A stretch of 64,000 nt of DNA from Bacteroides muris (ex Afrizal et al. 2022) (GTDB lineage: Bacteria > Bacteroidota > Bacteroidia > Bacteroidales > Bacteroidaceae): assembly GCF_004793475.1 (NCBI RefSeq), contig NZ_SRYZ01000001.1:124001-188000 (forward strand), read 5' to 3'. The translations under genes were made by a program, and so were the position numbers. Below the pieces are notes generated by a model. The model saw only the letters and a list, made by a program, of their open reading frames with translations, was not told where the DNA came from and ran no database searches. The stretch's first letter is position 1. Every line of letters begins with the position of its first letter. Positions 41,579-51,154 of the stretch are shown piece by piece.

Positions 41579-43714
41579 CTAGTTGCCACGTTTCAATTCC
41601 CAAATCAGATTCCCCGCTTTTCCATACTTCTCAATCATGAACAGCATGTAGCGCACATCCACCCCGATGGTGCGCTGCATCTTCGGTTCATAAAGAATAT
41701 CACTGCTCATGGCTTCCCAATTGCCATCGAAGGCAAGTCCCAGAAGCTCCCCTTTGGCATTGAACATGGCACTGCCAGAATTGCCTCCCGTAATGTCGTT
41801 GTTGGAAATGAAGCAGACGCTCATTTCGCCCTTTTCATCGGCATATCTGCCGAAGTCACCGGAGGAAAGAAGGGATACCAATTCGGGCTGCACTTCAAAA
41901 TCCACATCGCCTGCATGGGCTCTGACTTTCTCCAGAATGCCCGTCGTAGTGGTATGATAATCATATTCCACTCCGTCGGACGGGGCATAGCCGCACACAG
42001 TTCCAAAACTCAAGCGCATGGTGGAATTGGCATCGGGATAGAAGTTGCGGGATGCGTACATCCGCCGCACGGCAGCATTGAACAAACGCTCATTCCGCTC
42101 GATTTCACCGGAGGCTTGCTGGACCTCCATGTTCATCTCGAACAGTTTTGTAATCAAGTCGATGCCCAGGCCAATAGCAGGGTCGTTATATATCTGATAG
42201 GTGGTGTCCTGCTCCAAGAAGCGCTTCAATCCACGGGGCGTGGTCAGCTCCGAACGGGCATAAAGGCTGTCTACATAGGTACGCTCGTTGCCTCCGTATT
42301 CTGTTGCAATTGTCTGATAGAGTTCGGGAAGGTAGGCTGAATCCACTTGGGAACGGTATTCTTTCAGCAGTGCTGCAAACACTTCCTTGTCAATGCCCAA
42401 ATCCAGATTGGCATACTTCTCAACAATGGCTTTCAGATTGGCAACCACCGTTTTCTTTTCTCCCTCAAAGTCGAAGTTAAGAATGGACAAGGCGAGCTGT
42501 ACCAGTTCCGGACCGTTCAGGAAAGACTCGGCAAAGTAAGCCCTGGCACGATAGACCTCACGGCGGCTCTTGTAGTTCAACTCCAAATCGGAGAAAAGGT
42601 GCAGCAAGTGTTCCCGTTCTTTTGGAGTCTGCTGTATCCAGCGGCGGAGTTCGGTTTCCAGAGCACGCTTCTTATCCAGCACATGCAATTTTTTAATGGT
42701 ACGGTTCACCCCTATGCTGTTCTTCCAATAATTGGAGCTTTCGTCATATTTGGAAGCATACTTGATGCGGATGCTGTCGCGGCTATCCATTTCACGCTTC
42801 CAGATGGCCTGCTTCACGCCACGGATGTCTATCTGTGCCCGGTTGGTGGTATTCATCATCTCTTCGATACCGAAAGAGGAGAGGTAGCGTTCCGTGCTGC
42901 CCGGATAGCCCATCGTCATACAGAAGGAACCTTCACGGTAGCCGTCAAGGGAAATCGGGGCTACATATTCGGGACGGTAGGGAACATTGTCGGGAGAATA
43001 ATCGGCAGGCCGGTTATGCTTATCGGCATAGATACGGAATACGGAGAAATCACCGGTATGGCGCGGCCATTCCCAGTTGTCAGTGTCCCAGCCGAACTTG
43101 CCTACCGAGGAAGGCGGCGCAAACACCAGACGAACATCATTGTAATCGCGATAAACGGAAAGCCAGAACTCGTTGCCTCCATAGTAAACATCCACAATGC
43201 CCGTCAGCGTGGAGTCCTTGCGGGAAACCTCTTCACCGATAGCCAGCATCACCGAATCGACCGCACTTGTACGCTCAGCCTCATCCATATCCGGCCTTAC
43301 CGCCCCAAGCACGCGGCGGGTCACGTCTTCTTGGCGCAAGAGAAAGCGTACGTAAAGCTCCGGATTGGGCAGTTCCTCACTAAGATTATGTGCCACAAAG
43401 CCATCCTTCAAATAGTCGTGCTCCACAGACGAATGCTGCTGTATGCTGCTGAAGCCGCAATGATGATTGGTAAATACCAGTCCGTCCCCGGATACTACCA
43501 CCCCGGAACAAAAGCCTCCGAAGCTGACTACCGCATCCTTCAACGACGGACGTTTCGTGTTATACAGTTTACTCACAGGCATCTGCAAACCCAGTTCTTT
43601 CATAGTCCGGCATGTCTGCTTGTTCAAATTTCCCAGCATCCACATTCCCTCATCCGCTTGTCCCGGCAGAGAGAAGAGGAAGCAGACGGCTATCAGTATA
43701 AATCTTAATTTCAT
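41579..43714 (-). CDS. S46 family dipeptidyl peptidase (DPP7-like)
   Basis: A 711-residue periplasmic serine exopeptidase. The ATG at 43714 is chosen over an upstream TTG. The signal peptide ends LPGQA. The chymotrypsin-like catalytic parts are TNHHCGF (84-85 His), DNWEWPRHTGDF (Asp) and TGGNSGSAMFN (Ser), with the S46 helical domain between. The specificity loop LAFDGNWEAM has Gly where acidic-specific DPP11 has Arg, favouring DPP7-type cleavage after hydrophobic residues (inference). It follows the DUF389 gene by 37 bp on the same strand. Confidence 0.93.
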   Translation of the reverse strand: MKLRFILIAVCFLFSLPGQADEGMWMLGNLNKQTCRTMKELGLQMPVSKLYNTKRPSLKDAVVSFGGFCSGVVVSGDGLVFTNHHCGFSSIQQHSSVEHDYLKDGFVAHNLSEELPNPELYVRFLLRQEDVTRRVLGAVRPDMDEAERTSAVDSVMLAIGEEVSRKDSTLTGIVDVYYGGNEFWLSVYRDYNDVRLVFAPPSSVGKFGWDTDNWEWPRHTGDFSVFRIYADKHNRPADYSPDNVPYRPEYVAPISLDGYREGSFCMTMGYPGSTERYLSSFGIEEMMNTTNRAQIDIRGVKQAIWKREMDSRDSIRIKYASKYDESSNYWKNSIGVNRTIKKLHVLDKKRALETELRRWIQQTPKEREHLLHLFSDLELNYKSRREVYRARAYFAESFLNGPELVQLALSILNFDFEGEKKTVVANLKAIVEKYANLDLGIDKEVFAALLKEYRSQVDSAYLPELYQTIATEYGGNERTYVDSLYARSELTTPRGLKRFLEQDTTYQIYNDPAIGLGIDLITKLFEMNMEVQQASGEIERNERLFNAAVRRMYASRNFYPDANSTMRLSFGTVCGYAPSDGVEYDYHTTTTGILEKVRAHAGDVDFEVQPELVSLLSSGDFGRYADEKGEMSVCFISNNDITGGNSGSAMFNAKGELLGLAFDGNWEAMSSDILYEPKMQRTIGVDVRYMLFMIEKYGKAGNLIWELKRGN

Positions 43715-43751
43715 GCCCAATAAATATATTTCTACCCCTCAGGGGGTGTTG

Positions 43752-45113
43752 TCATTCCGCAATCAACCGCAATTGTTTGGCTCCCGTACGTGCCTTGAGC
43801 CATTCGGCAATCTTTTCCTTCTCGTGTGCATTCGGATGCCTACCGAATTTCAATACGGCAAGGGTCACTGTGTCCACCCGTGCCGAATCCACTGTCAGTT
43901 CAATCGCATGAGAGATTGACACTGTCTTTACCGACGGATAGAGCACTTTCAACTCGGGGATAATCTTTTTGCCTAATTCATCGAAGGTTTTATATCTTTC
44001 CAGACTCTGTTCAAGAGTTTCAATCTGCTGTTTCTGCTCCACCAAGCGCTGCTCGCTGTTCTTGTAGAAATCTTCCATCACCATGGCACGGATGGAAGAT
44101 ATGTCCACCGCTCCGTTGTTCATGCCCTGAAGCACAATCAGCTTGGTATCGTCCAGCTTATAGTCTTTCATCTTACTACGGGCAATGGCAATGGAGGTTT
44201 CGGGCACCTCCTGCCCTATCAGCACTACACGTATCTCATGGCCCTTGCCATCGCGGTGAATCTTCTTGTCCAATACCTGCGTATTCTCAAAAGAGAGCTG
44301 TTCATTGACAAAACGGTTGGCCGCGCTTTCAAACAAGGTATCCTGAATAATGCCGACCGTCAGATACACGGCAGGACACATGGTCAGCACTGCAATCAGG
44401 ACAATATATTTGCGCACTTTCTTCTCCCTATTCTTGTCCACAAACTCCTTGCGCTGGAAGTGCATCACACGCACCCCCACAAAAGTAGCGAGACTGATAA
44501 ATACGGAATTGATAAAATAAAGGTAGAATGCACCAAGGAAGTAAATCAGATTGCCCGTTGCCAGCCCGTAACCTGCCGTACAGAGAGGCGGCATCAGCGC
44601 TGTGGCAATGGCAACGCCGGGAATCACATTTCCTTTTTCTTTCGTGGAGAGTGCCGTCACCCCCGCCAAACCACCCATCAGGGCAATGAATACATCATAA
44701 ATGGTGGGTGAAGTACGTGCCAGCAATTCAGACTGTCCTTCGGCAACCGGACTGACCAGAAAAAATATGGTAGCCGTAGTCACACTGAATAAGGTAGTAA
44801 TCAGGAAACTCTTCAATGAACGTTTCATCAGTTCAAAGTCATTCAATCCCACGGAAAGCCCCACACCCATGATAGGCCCCATCAGCGGGGAGATGAGCAT
44901 AGCACCGATAATCACAGCGGTAGAATTCACATTCAGCCCCAACGAAGCCATGAATATGGCGAATATCAGAATCCAAAGGTTAGCTCCCTTGAATTCCACT
45001 CCTTTGCGAATGGAGTCTACGGTTTCAAGTTCATTGTCCTTGTCTTTGCGCAAATCAAGATACTCTTTCAGAAAGGTCTTGATGGCGAAGGTATTTCTAT
45101 TATCAGAATCCAT
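43752..45113 (-). CDS. DUF389 membrane protein
   Basis: A 453-residue inner-membrane protein. The DUF389 core lies in the N-terminal half (STAVIIGAMLISPLMGPIMG, PGVAIATALMPPLCTAGYG) with about six helices. The C-terminal half is soluble, with a coiled coil (EQKQQIETLEQSLERY) and a predicted periplasmic or cytosolic alpha/beta domain. The transport substrate is unknown for the family. It sits in a same-strand run ruvB - flippase - DUF389 - S46 peptidase. Confidence 0.88.
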   Translation of the reverse strand: MDSDNRNTFAIKTFLKEYLDLRKDKDNELETVDSIRKGVEFKGANLWILIFAIFMASLGLNVNSTAVIIGAMLISPLMGPIMGVGLSVGLNDFELMKRSLKSFLITTLFSVTTATIFFLVSPVAEGQSELLARTSPTIYDVFIALMGGLAGVTALSTKEKGNVIPGVAIATALMPPLCTAGYGLATGNLIYFLGAFYLYFINSVFISLATFVGVRVMHFQRKEFVDKNREKKVRKYIVLIAVLTMCPAVYLTVGIIQDTLFESAANRFVNEQLSFENTQVLDKKIHRDGKGHEIRVVLIGQEVPETSIAIARSKMKDYKLDDTKLIVLQGMNNGAVDISSIRAMVMEDFYKNSEQRLVEQKQQIETLEQSLERYKTFDELGKKIIPELKVLYPSVKTVSISHAIELTVDSARVDTVTLAVLKFGRHPNAHEKEKIAEWLKARTGAKQLRLIAE

Positions 45114-45145
45114 AATATTTACGATTTGACGATTTATGATTGAGA

Positions 45146-46594
45146 TTACTGTTTCCTTATCAACTTGTTGATGACGGGGATACTGCCGAGAGGCATATCA
45201 CGCCGCACAATGTAGGTCACAAAGACCAGCAACAATATAGTTCGGTATGCCATACGCAGGTAGATATTATCTACCGGGACATACTCGGCAGCCAGGTAGA
45301 GAACTGCCGCAAGCAATACATAACAGCCGATGGCCTTCAGGTCATACTGAATGGGATACTTCTTCTGCCCCACGAAGTAAGACAGCAGCATGGCTATGCC
45401 ATAACCGCAAAAGCCTGCCCAGGCACAAGCCATATAGCTGTATCGGGGAATCAGAAGTATGTTCATCACTACCAGTACCGTGCAAGCTATCAGGGAGAAA
45501 TAAGCACCCCAACGTGTCTCATCAATCAGCTTGTACCAGAAAGAAAGATTGAAATAGATACCCATAAAGATTTCGGCAGCCATCACGACGGGCACCACCC
45601 GCAACCCCGGCCAGTAGTCGCGACCGATAATATGACGCAGGATGTCCAGATAGAACATGACAGCCAGGAATGCCAGCAGTGTAAAGATGATGAAGAACTT
45701 CATAGCCTGCGCATATACCTGCTTGTTATCCTTGTCTCGGCTCTTCCCGAAGACAAAAGGCTCGTATGCATAGCGGAAGGCTTGTGTAAGCATCGCCATC
45801 ACCATGGCAATCTTGCTGGCAGCTCCATAAATGCCCAACTGCACGGAAGCTTCCGCCTCATCCGGATAGACAAAAGGAAAAATTATCTTATCGGCCACCT
45901 GATTCAGGATACCTGCCAAGCCAAGTACCAGCAACGGCAGACAATAAGCAAGCATACGCTTCAGCAGTTTTCTATCCAGTACGTATGCAAATCCGCGCAG
46001 CTCCGGAATCATGCAAAGCATGATGGTAGAGGTACATATCAGATTGAAAAAGAAGGCATAGCCCACATCATCCCCTTTCATCCCTACATAATAGACCAGA
46101 TTCAGTGCAATGTTCAGGAAGATAAACAGCAGCTTGAGTGCCGCAAACTTAATGGGACGCTTCTTATAGCGCAAATAAGCGAAAGGAATGCTCTGGATGG
46201 CATCCATCGCCACCACAATCATCATCATGCCCACGTACCAGGGATGGTCACCATACTCCATCCATCCGGCAATGGACTCGAGAAACAACAACCCCAATGC
46301 AAGGAAGGCAAGCGCCCCCATACTCACACTGAGCAATGTCGTGGAATACACCCGCATCGGATTATCTTCCCCTTTATTGGCAAAGCGGAAGAAACCGGTC
46401 TCCATGCCGCACGTCAACAACACCAGCATGAGCGCCACCCATGCATATACATTCGTCACTACGCCATAGCCTCCGCTCTGTGCGGACATCGCCATGGTAT
46501 ATACGGGCACCAGCAGGTAATTGAGGAAACGCCCCACAATGCTGCTCAACCCATAAATGGCAGTTTCTTTTGCCAATGATTTTAATCCGGCCAC
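45146..46594 (-). CDS. Polysaccharide/oligosaccharide flippase (MOP superfamily, Wzx-like)
   Basis: About 482 residues with 12-14 predicted membrane helices. The opening VAGLKSLAKETAIYGLSS and IVGRFLNYLLVPVYT are typical of Bacteroidetes lipopolysaccharide/O-antigen flippases. The GTG at 46594 is preferred because homologues start at this block; a GTG at 46618 in the same frame lies within an inverted repeat. It would translocate lipid-linked glycans. No glycosyltransferase genes are next to it, so it is probably an orphan core gene. Confidence 0.88.
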   Translation of the reverse strand: MAGLKSLAKETAIYGLSSIVGRFLNYLLVPVYTMAMSAQSGGYGVVTNVYAWVALMLVLLTCGMETGFFRFANKGEDNPMRVYSTTLLSVSMGALAFLALGLLFLESIAGWMEYGDHPWYVGMMMIVVAMDAIQSIPFAYLRYKKRPIKFAALKLLFIFLNIALNLVYYVGMKGDDVGYAFFFNLICTSTIMLCMIPELRGFAYVLDRKLLKRMLAYCLPLLVLGLAGILNQVADKIIFPFVYPDEAEASVQLGIYGAASKIAMVMAMLTQAFRYAYEPFVFGKSRDKDNKQVYAQAMKFFIIFTLLAFLAVMFYLDILRHIIGRDYWPGLRVVPVVMAAEIFMGIYFNLSFWYKLIDETRWGAYFSLIACTVLVVMNILLIPRYSYMACAWAGFCGYGIAMLLSYFVGQKKYPIQYDLKAIGCYVLLAAVLYLAAEYVPVDNIYLRMAYRTILLLVFVTYIVRRDMPLGSIPVINKLIRKQ

Positions 46595-46612
46595 TTCTTT
46601 AATGGTTGTTAT

Positions 46613-46690
46613 GAACACAAAGGCACCGAGGCACAGAACTTTTTAGGATAAGAGGAAAGAGAGACTTTGTGACTCCGTATCTCTGTGTTC
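46613..46690. repeat. Interspersed palindromic repeat, copy 3
   Basis: GAACACAAAGGCACCGAGG (46613-46631, continuing to 46637) is imperfectly inverted as TTTGTGACTCCGTATCTCTG (46666-46685, continuing to 46690). The right arm ends CTCTGTGTTC, like the CTCTGCGTTCAA ends of the copies near 18.1 and 21.5 kb. It separates ruvB from the flippase gene. Confidence 0.55.
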
Positions 46691-46705
46691 GTTTTTTTAA
46701 ATGAA

Positions 46706-47743
46706 TCACTCATTGCCAAACAAGGTACGCTGACTACTATAGAGGCTTCGTCCCAGATGCTTGTAGGCAAGCTCTGTCACTTCGCGTCCGCGCGGAGTGC
46801 GTTTCAGGAAACCCTCTTTTATCAGAAACGGTTCATAGACTTCTTCTATCGTACCTGCATCTTCACCCAAGGCAGTGGCAATGGTAGTAAGTCCTACCGG
46901 GCCGCCCTTGAACTTGTCGATGATGGTACAGAGTATCTTGTTGTCTATCTCGTCCAGACCATATTTGTCAATATTCAGAGCCTCGAGAGCAAACTGCGCG
47001 ATTTCCGTATCGATGCTTCCGGTGCCCTTCACCTGGGCAAAATCGCGCACACGGCGCAGCAGTGCATTGGCAATACGTGGCGTGCCACGGCTGCGGCTCG
47101 CAATCTCGGCGGCAGCCCTCACCGAACAAGGGACTTCGAGAATGCCGGACGAACGGCGTATAATGCCACTCAACACGTCGTCATCATAATATTCCAGATG
47201 CAGATTTATACCGAAACGGGCACGTAACGGAGCTGTCAGCAGACCGCTGCGAGTAGTAGCTCCTACCAGTGTGAAAGGATTCAAGTCAATCTGTATGCTC
47301 CGGGCCGAAGGGCCTTTGTCTATCATGATGTCAATGCGGTAATCCTCCATGGCCGAATACAAATACTCCTCCACTACAGGGCTCAACCGGTGTATTTCGT
47401 CGATGAAAAGCACATCATTCGGCTCCAAGCTGGTAAGCACTCCCGCCAAGTCTCCAGGCTTGTCGAGTACCGGACCGGAGGTTATTTTAAAACCTACCCC
47501 CAGTTCGTTGGCAATGATATTGCTGAGTGTCGTTTTTCCCAATCCGGGAGGGCCGTGAAGCAGCACATGGTCCAGCGCCTCGCCACGCAGGCGGGCAGCT
47601 TTTACAAATATGCGCAGATTGTCCACCACCTTGTCCTGCCCGCTGAAATCCTCAAAATTCAACGGACGGAGAGCGTTCTCGAAATCACGCTCTCGGCTGG
47701 TAACGGGTTGCTGATTGCGTATGTCAAAATCTTCTTGTTCCAT
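46706..47743 (-). CDS. ruvB: Holliday junction branch-migration DNA helicase RuvB
   Basis: Starting at ATG 47743 gives 345 residues beginning [18 protein letters not shown]; the upstream frame adds a non-conserved extension. Walker A is GPPGLGKTT, Walker B is FIDEIHRL, sensor 1 is [11 protein letters not shown], the arginine-finger region is [10 protein letters not shown], and the C-terminal winged helix contains [17 protein letters not shown]. The hexameric ATPase drives RuvA-bound Holliday junctions. ruvA and ruvC are not in this window. Confidence 0.98.
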   Translation of the reverse strand: MEQEDFDIRNQQPVTSRERDFENALRPLNFEDFSGQDKVVDNLRIFVKAARLRGEALDHVLLHGPPGLGKTTLSNIIANELGVGFKITSGPVLDKPGDLAGVLTSLEPNDVLFIDEIHRLSPVVEEYLYSAMEDYRIDIMIDKGPSARSIQIDLNPFTLVGATTRSGLLTAPLRARFGINLHLEYYDDDVLSGIIRRSSGILEVPCSVRAAAEIASRSRGTPRIANALLRRVRDFAQVKGTGSIDTEIAQFALEALNIDKYGLDEIDNKILCTIIDKFKGGPVGLTTIATALGEDAGTIEEVYEPFLIKEGFLKRTPRGREVTELAYKHLGRSLYSSQRTLFGNE

Positions 47744-47957
47744 TCCAGACTCCTTTGTTTTCTGCAAAATAACTAATTTATTTTGAGATAAGCGACAGAA
47801 GTTGTTTTTTTCATGGCTATATCCCCTACCAAAAAAGAACTGCATGAAAGAAAAACTCATTCATACAGTTCTTAAAATCATCCATAAGCTAATCATGCTT
47901 ACCTCCTGTTGCAAAAGAACTGATTTTTTTCGTAAAAAGTACGGAAACAGAAAAAGA

Positions 47958-47989
47958 TTTGCCCTTCCCCCAAAGAAAACCTATCTTTA
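47958..47989 (+). promoter_or_regulatory. Promoter of the DUF6078-like gene
   Basis: TTTG at 47958-47961 and TATCTTTA at 47982-47989 are 20 bp apart, the normal -33/-7 spacing, with only the last -7 base deviating. It is 33 bp upstream of the ATG at 48023. Confidence 0.55.
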
Positions 47990-48022
47990 CGCCCAAATGA
48001 AAACCTATAAAACATACATGCC

Positions 48023-48457
48023 ATGAACCCCGAAACAGCCCTCTCCCAAATCCCCTTCGACTACGCCCTGTGCCTCGACCATGAATGCCCCAAGGCAGCC
48101 AACTGCCTCCGCCAACTGTCCGTGCAAAGCATGCCGGCGGACAAAGAGTACTGGAACATCGTCAGCCCCAAACGGCTTGCCGCCCTGAAGGGAGACTGTC
48201 CTTTCTTCCGAACCAGCGAAAAGGTGCGCTACGCCAAAGGCTTCATGAACCTGCTGGACAACCTGCCCTACAACAAACGAAGAACCGTCATCAGCCTCCT
48301 GATAGCCCGCTTCGGACAACGGACCTACTACCGCATACGCAAAGGAGAACGCCTGCTGTCACCGGACGAACAACGAACCGTGCTGAACATCATCGGACAG
48401 CCTGAAGCAAACATAGAATCGGCTTTTGATGCTTACGTAGAGGGCTACGCATGGTAA
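48023..48457 (+). CDS. DUF6078-like hypothetical protein
   Basis: A 144-residue cytosolic protein, with CLDHECPKAANCLR near the N-terminus (two Cys pairs), GDCPFFR in the middle and an HTH-like C-terminal half (NKRRTVISLLIARFGQRTYY, RIRKGERLLSPDEQ). It resembles a Bacteroidales-only family (DUF6078). The cysteines plus a repressor-like helical end suggest a small DNA-binding protein with a metal site, but this is inference. Confidence 0.7.
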   Translation: MNPETALSQIPFDYALCLDHECPKAANCLRQLSVQSMPADKEYWNIVSPKRLAALKGDCPFFRTSEKVRYAKGFMNLLDNLPYNKRRTVISLLIARFGQRTYYRIRKGERLLSPDEQRTVLNIIGQPEANIESAFDAYVEGYAW

Positions 48458-48505
48458 CAAACTCGTTCTCTTGGACTTATTTTGCCAAGACAACGACAAC
48501 CTATT

Positions 48506-48590
48506 GGCAAAACATTGCCTACAAACAGGCAACACCTTGCCTGTCCGAAGGCAACGGCCTGCCAACAAACTGGCAAAAGCTTGCCGGCAA
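48506..48590. repeat. Cluster of GGCAA/TTGCC hairpins
   Basis: At least three adjacent stems: GGCAA-N4-TTGCC (48506-48519), ACAGGCAA-N4-TTGCCTGT (48525-48544) and GGCAA-N4-TTGCC (48572-48585), the last overlapping the palindrome TTGCCGGCAA (48581-48590). They lie in the 411-bp gap between the DUF6078-like gene and the GH84 gene, where no convincing gene is seen. Confidence 0.65.
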
Positions 48591-48868
48591 GCAGGCAAGA
48601 AACGCGATGCCATTGCCGGACTTTCTGTCTTCGGGCATCAGCCATCAGCCGCCCGAACGGCGTCAGCATGTCGGCCGCACAGCTTTACGACCCGGGGCAC
48701 GGTTCCCCTTGCGGCGTGGAACAGGAAGAAGAGGGAACATCGAAAGGAAATCCCTCGTCAGCAAGCAAAAATACGATATTTGCTCAAAAGTTAATAAAGC
48801 ATATGCCGCATTTCCCATTATTTTTCCCATCTTTGCGGCAATATTCACCTCTCAATCTACTTAACATT

Positions 48869-51085
48869 ATGAAAAGAAAACCATTGCTGCTCGGAATCAT
48901 CAGCCTGCTGGCAACTGCAACCATCCATGCACAAGAGTTCCGTTTGCAACCCACTCCCCAGAACTACACCGTACAACAGGACGACTCCATCAGCATCCCC
49001 CGGCAATACCGGCTGATGGCAGGCAACTCCTTGAACAACGGAACCGCCCTGCCCCTGCTCCGTTCGCTGATGCCGGAAGAGGCCCCCGATGCTGCATTCC
49101 GCATCTACATCGGAACAAAAGGCGACAAGGTGGTAAGCAGCTACCGGAAACGGATTCCGCAAAAGTCCGAAGGCTACTTCCTGAAAATAGAAAAAGACCG
49201 CATCATCATTGCCGGAGCCGACGAACGGGGAACTTACTACGGCGTGCAGACACTTGCCCAACTGCTTACTCTGGACAAACTGCCCCTTGCCGAAGTGGCC
49301 GACTATCCCGATGTGCCCTACCGGGGTGTGGTAGAAGGATTCTACGGAACCCCCTGGAGCCAGGAAGACCGCATACGCCAACTGGACTTCTACGGACGGA
49401 ACAAGATGAATGTCTACCTCTACGGTCCTAAAGACGACCCCTACCACAGCACACCCCACTGGCGCAAGCCCTACCCTGCCCAAGAAGCCGAACGGCTGAA
49501 ACAACTCGTGGACAGAGCCCGCGACAACAACGTCATCTTCTACTGGGCCATCCATCCGGGACAGGACATCCGCTGGAACGAAGAAGACCGTGAGCTGCTG
49601 TTGCAGAAATTTGAAAGCATGTACCAGCTGGGCGTGCGCGGATTTGCCGTTTTCTTCGACGACATCTCCGGCGAAGGAACCAAAGCGGACAAACAAGCCG
49701 AACTGCTGAACTACATCGACAACCATTTCGTACAGGTCAAGAAAGACGTCGCCCCACTGGTGATGTGCCCCACGGAATACAACAAGTCATGGACCAAGGT
49801 GGAAGGCGGCTACCTCACCACTCTTGGCGAGAAGCTGAACAAGGACATCCAAATCATGTGGACCGGAAACCGGGTCATCGCCACCATAGACCGGCCTACC
49901 CTGGACTTCATCAATCCGCTGATAAAACGCAAAGCCTACATTTGGTGGAACTTCCCTGTGTCCGACTATGTACGCGACCACCTGCTGATGGGGCCCGTCT
50001 ACGGAAACGGACTCGACATCGAAGACGGCATGTCCGCCTTTGTCTCCAACCCCATGGAACATGCCGAAGCTTCCAAGATTTCCCTCTACAGCGTGGCCGA
50101 TTACACCTGGAACATGGAGAAATTTGACAGCGACACCTCCTGGAGACACGCCATCAAAGACCTGATGCCACTCCATGCCGAATATCTGGAAACATTTGCC
50201 GCCCACAACTCCGATTTGGGCAAGAACGGACACGGCTTCCGACGCGAGGAATCCATCCGTCTGCAACCTGCCCTTTCCGCACTGCTGAAGAGCTATCTGG
50301 AGAAAGGCGAGATAGACGAAACCGCCTACAACCAAGTAGACGAAGAGTGCCGCAAGATTATCCTCTCTGCCGATATGCTGCTTGCCTCCGGCAACGAGAA
50401 CCGCCCTCTTATCGATGAAATCAGACCTTGGCTCACTCAATTCAAACTGGTGGGCGAATACGGAAAGACTGTGCTGGAAATGATGCGCCTGCCACAACAG
50501 GAAAAAGCCTTCCTGCCCGGCCATGCCCACGCACAAGCCTTGCAAACCCTGATGACGGACAACGATGCCCGCTATCCGCAAGGAGTGAAGAGCGGAAGCG
50601 GACAACTGATGCCCACCTTCGACGCCCTGTTCGAGGCCTCCACGAAGCAATACAACCAGCGGTTCCATACCGCACTGAACGCCCGTGCCGTCTACTCGCC
50701 CTACACGCTGGAAAGCAACGTGCAACAGCTCGCCCTGCTCCCCACGCAGCAGAAGGGAAAAGAAGGCAGCATCGCCCCCTCCAACGAAGTCATCCTTTGG
50801 CAGGCAGGCGGCTCTCTGACCCTCTCCATGGACCGTCCGCGCGTGCTTGCCACGCTGAGGATAGACTTGGGGACAAAGGAAGAAGGATACACGCACTTCA
50901 GGCTGGAAACAAGCCTTGACGGCAAAACGTGGCGAAACGCAAACTTGCAGAGCGTATGGAAAGGATACACCATGCAGAAAGCGGATGTGGAAGGACAAAA
51001 AGTACTGAAGATAAGGCTGACCAACACCTCCGGAAGCGAACAGAAAGTATATTTCAAAGCATTCAGGCTGACAGAGCAAGAGTGA
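48869..51085 (+). CDS. GH84 beta-N-acetylglucosaminidase
   Basis: A 738-residue secreted hexosaminidase. The ATG at 48869 starts the signal peptide (MKRKPLLLGIISLLATATIHAQ); the frame stays open far upstream but through hairpin repeats with no conservation. The N-terminal domain leads into a TIM barrel with GVVEGFYGTPWS. The catalytic Asp264-Asp265 pair is in VFFDDISGEG, supporting substrate-assisted catalysis through the N-acetyl group. Length and layout match the B. thetaiotaomicron GH84 used as the O-GlcNAcase model. It probably trims GlcNAc from host glycoproteins or glycosaminoglycans. Confidence 0.95.
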   Translation: MKRKPLLLGIISLLATATIHAQEFRLQPTPQNYTVQQDDSISIPRQYRLMAGNSLNNGTALPLLRSLMPEEAPDAAFRIYIGTKGDKVVSSYRKRIPQKSEGYFLKIEKDRIIIAGADERGTYYGVQTLAQLLTLDKLPLAEVADYPDVPYRGVVEGFYGTPWSQEDRIRQLDFYGRNKMNVYLYGPKDDPYHSTPHWRKPYPAQEAERLKQLVDRARDNNVIFYWAIHPGQDIRWNEEDRELLLQKFESMYQLGVRGFAVFFDDISGEGTKADKQAELLNYIDNHFVQVKKDVAPLVMCPTEYNKSWTKVEGGYLTTLGEKLNKDIQIMWTGNRVIATIDRPTLDFINPLIKRKAYIWWNFPVSDYVRDHLLMGPVYGNGLDIEDGMSAFVSNPMEHAEASKISLYSVADYTWNMEKFDSDTSWRHAIKDLMPLHAEYLETFAAHNSDLGKNGHGFRREESIRLQPALSALLKSYLEKGEIDETAYNQVDEECRKIILSADMLLASGNENRPLIDEIRPWLTQFKLVGEYGKTVLEMMRLPQQEKAFLPGHAHAQALQTLMTDNDARYPQGVKSGSGQLMPTFDALFEASTKQYNQRFHTALNARAVYSPYTLESNVQQLALLPTQQKGKEGSIAPSNEVILWQAGGSLTLSMDRPRVLATLRIDLGTKEEGYTHFRLETSLDGKTWRNANLQSVWKGYTMQKADVEGQKVLKIRLTNTSGSEQKVYFKAFRLTEQE

Positions 51086-51154
51086 CCTCGTATCAAGAAG
51101 AGCAATCTCCGACACCGCAACCGAATGCCAAACGACCTTTAAAAAACATATAAC

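Noticed and set aside
48482..48868. N-terminal extension of 129 residues for the GH84 protein
   Set aside because: It runs through hairpin repeats, whereas the ATG at 48869 begins a clean signal peptide.
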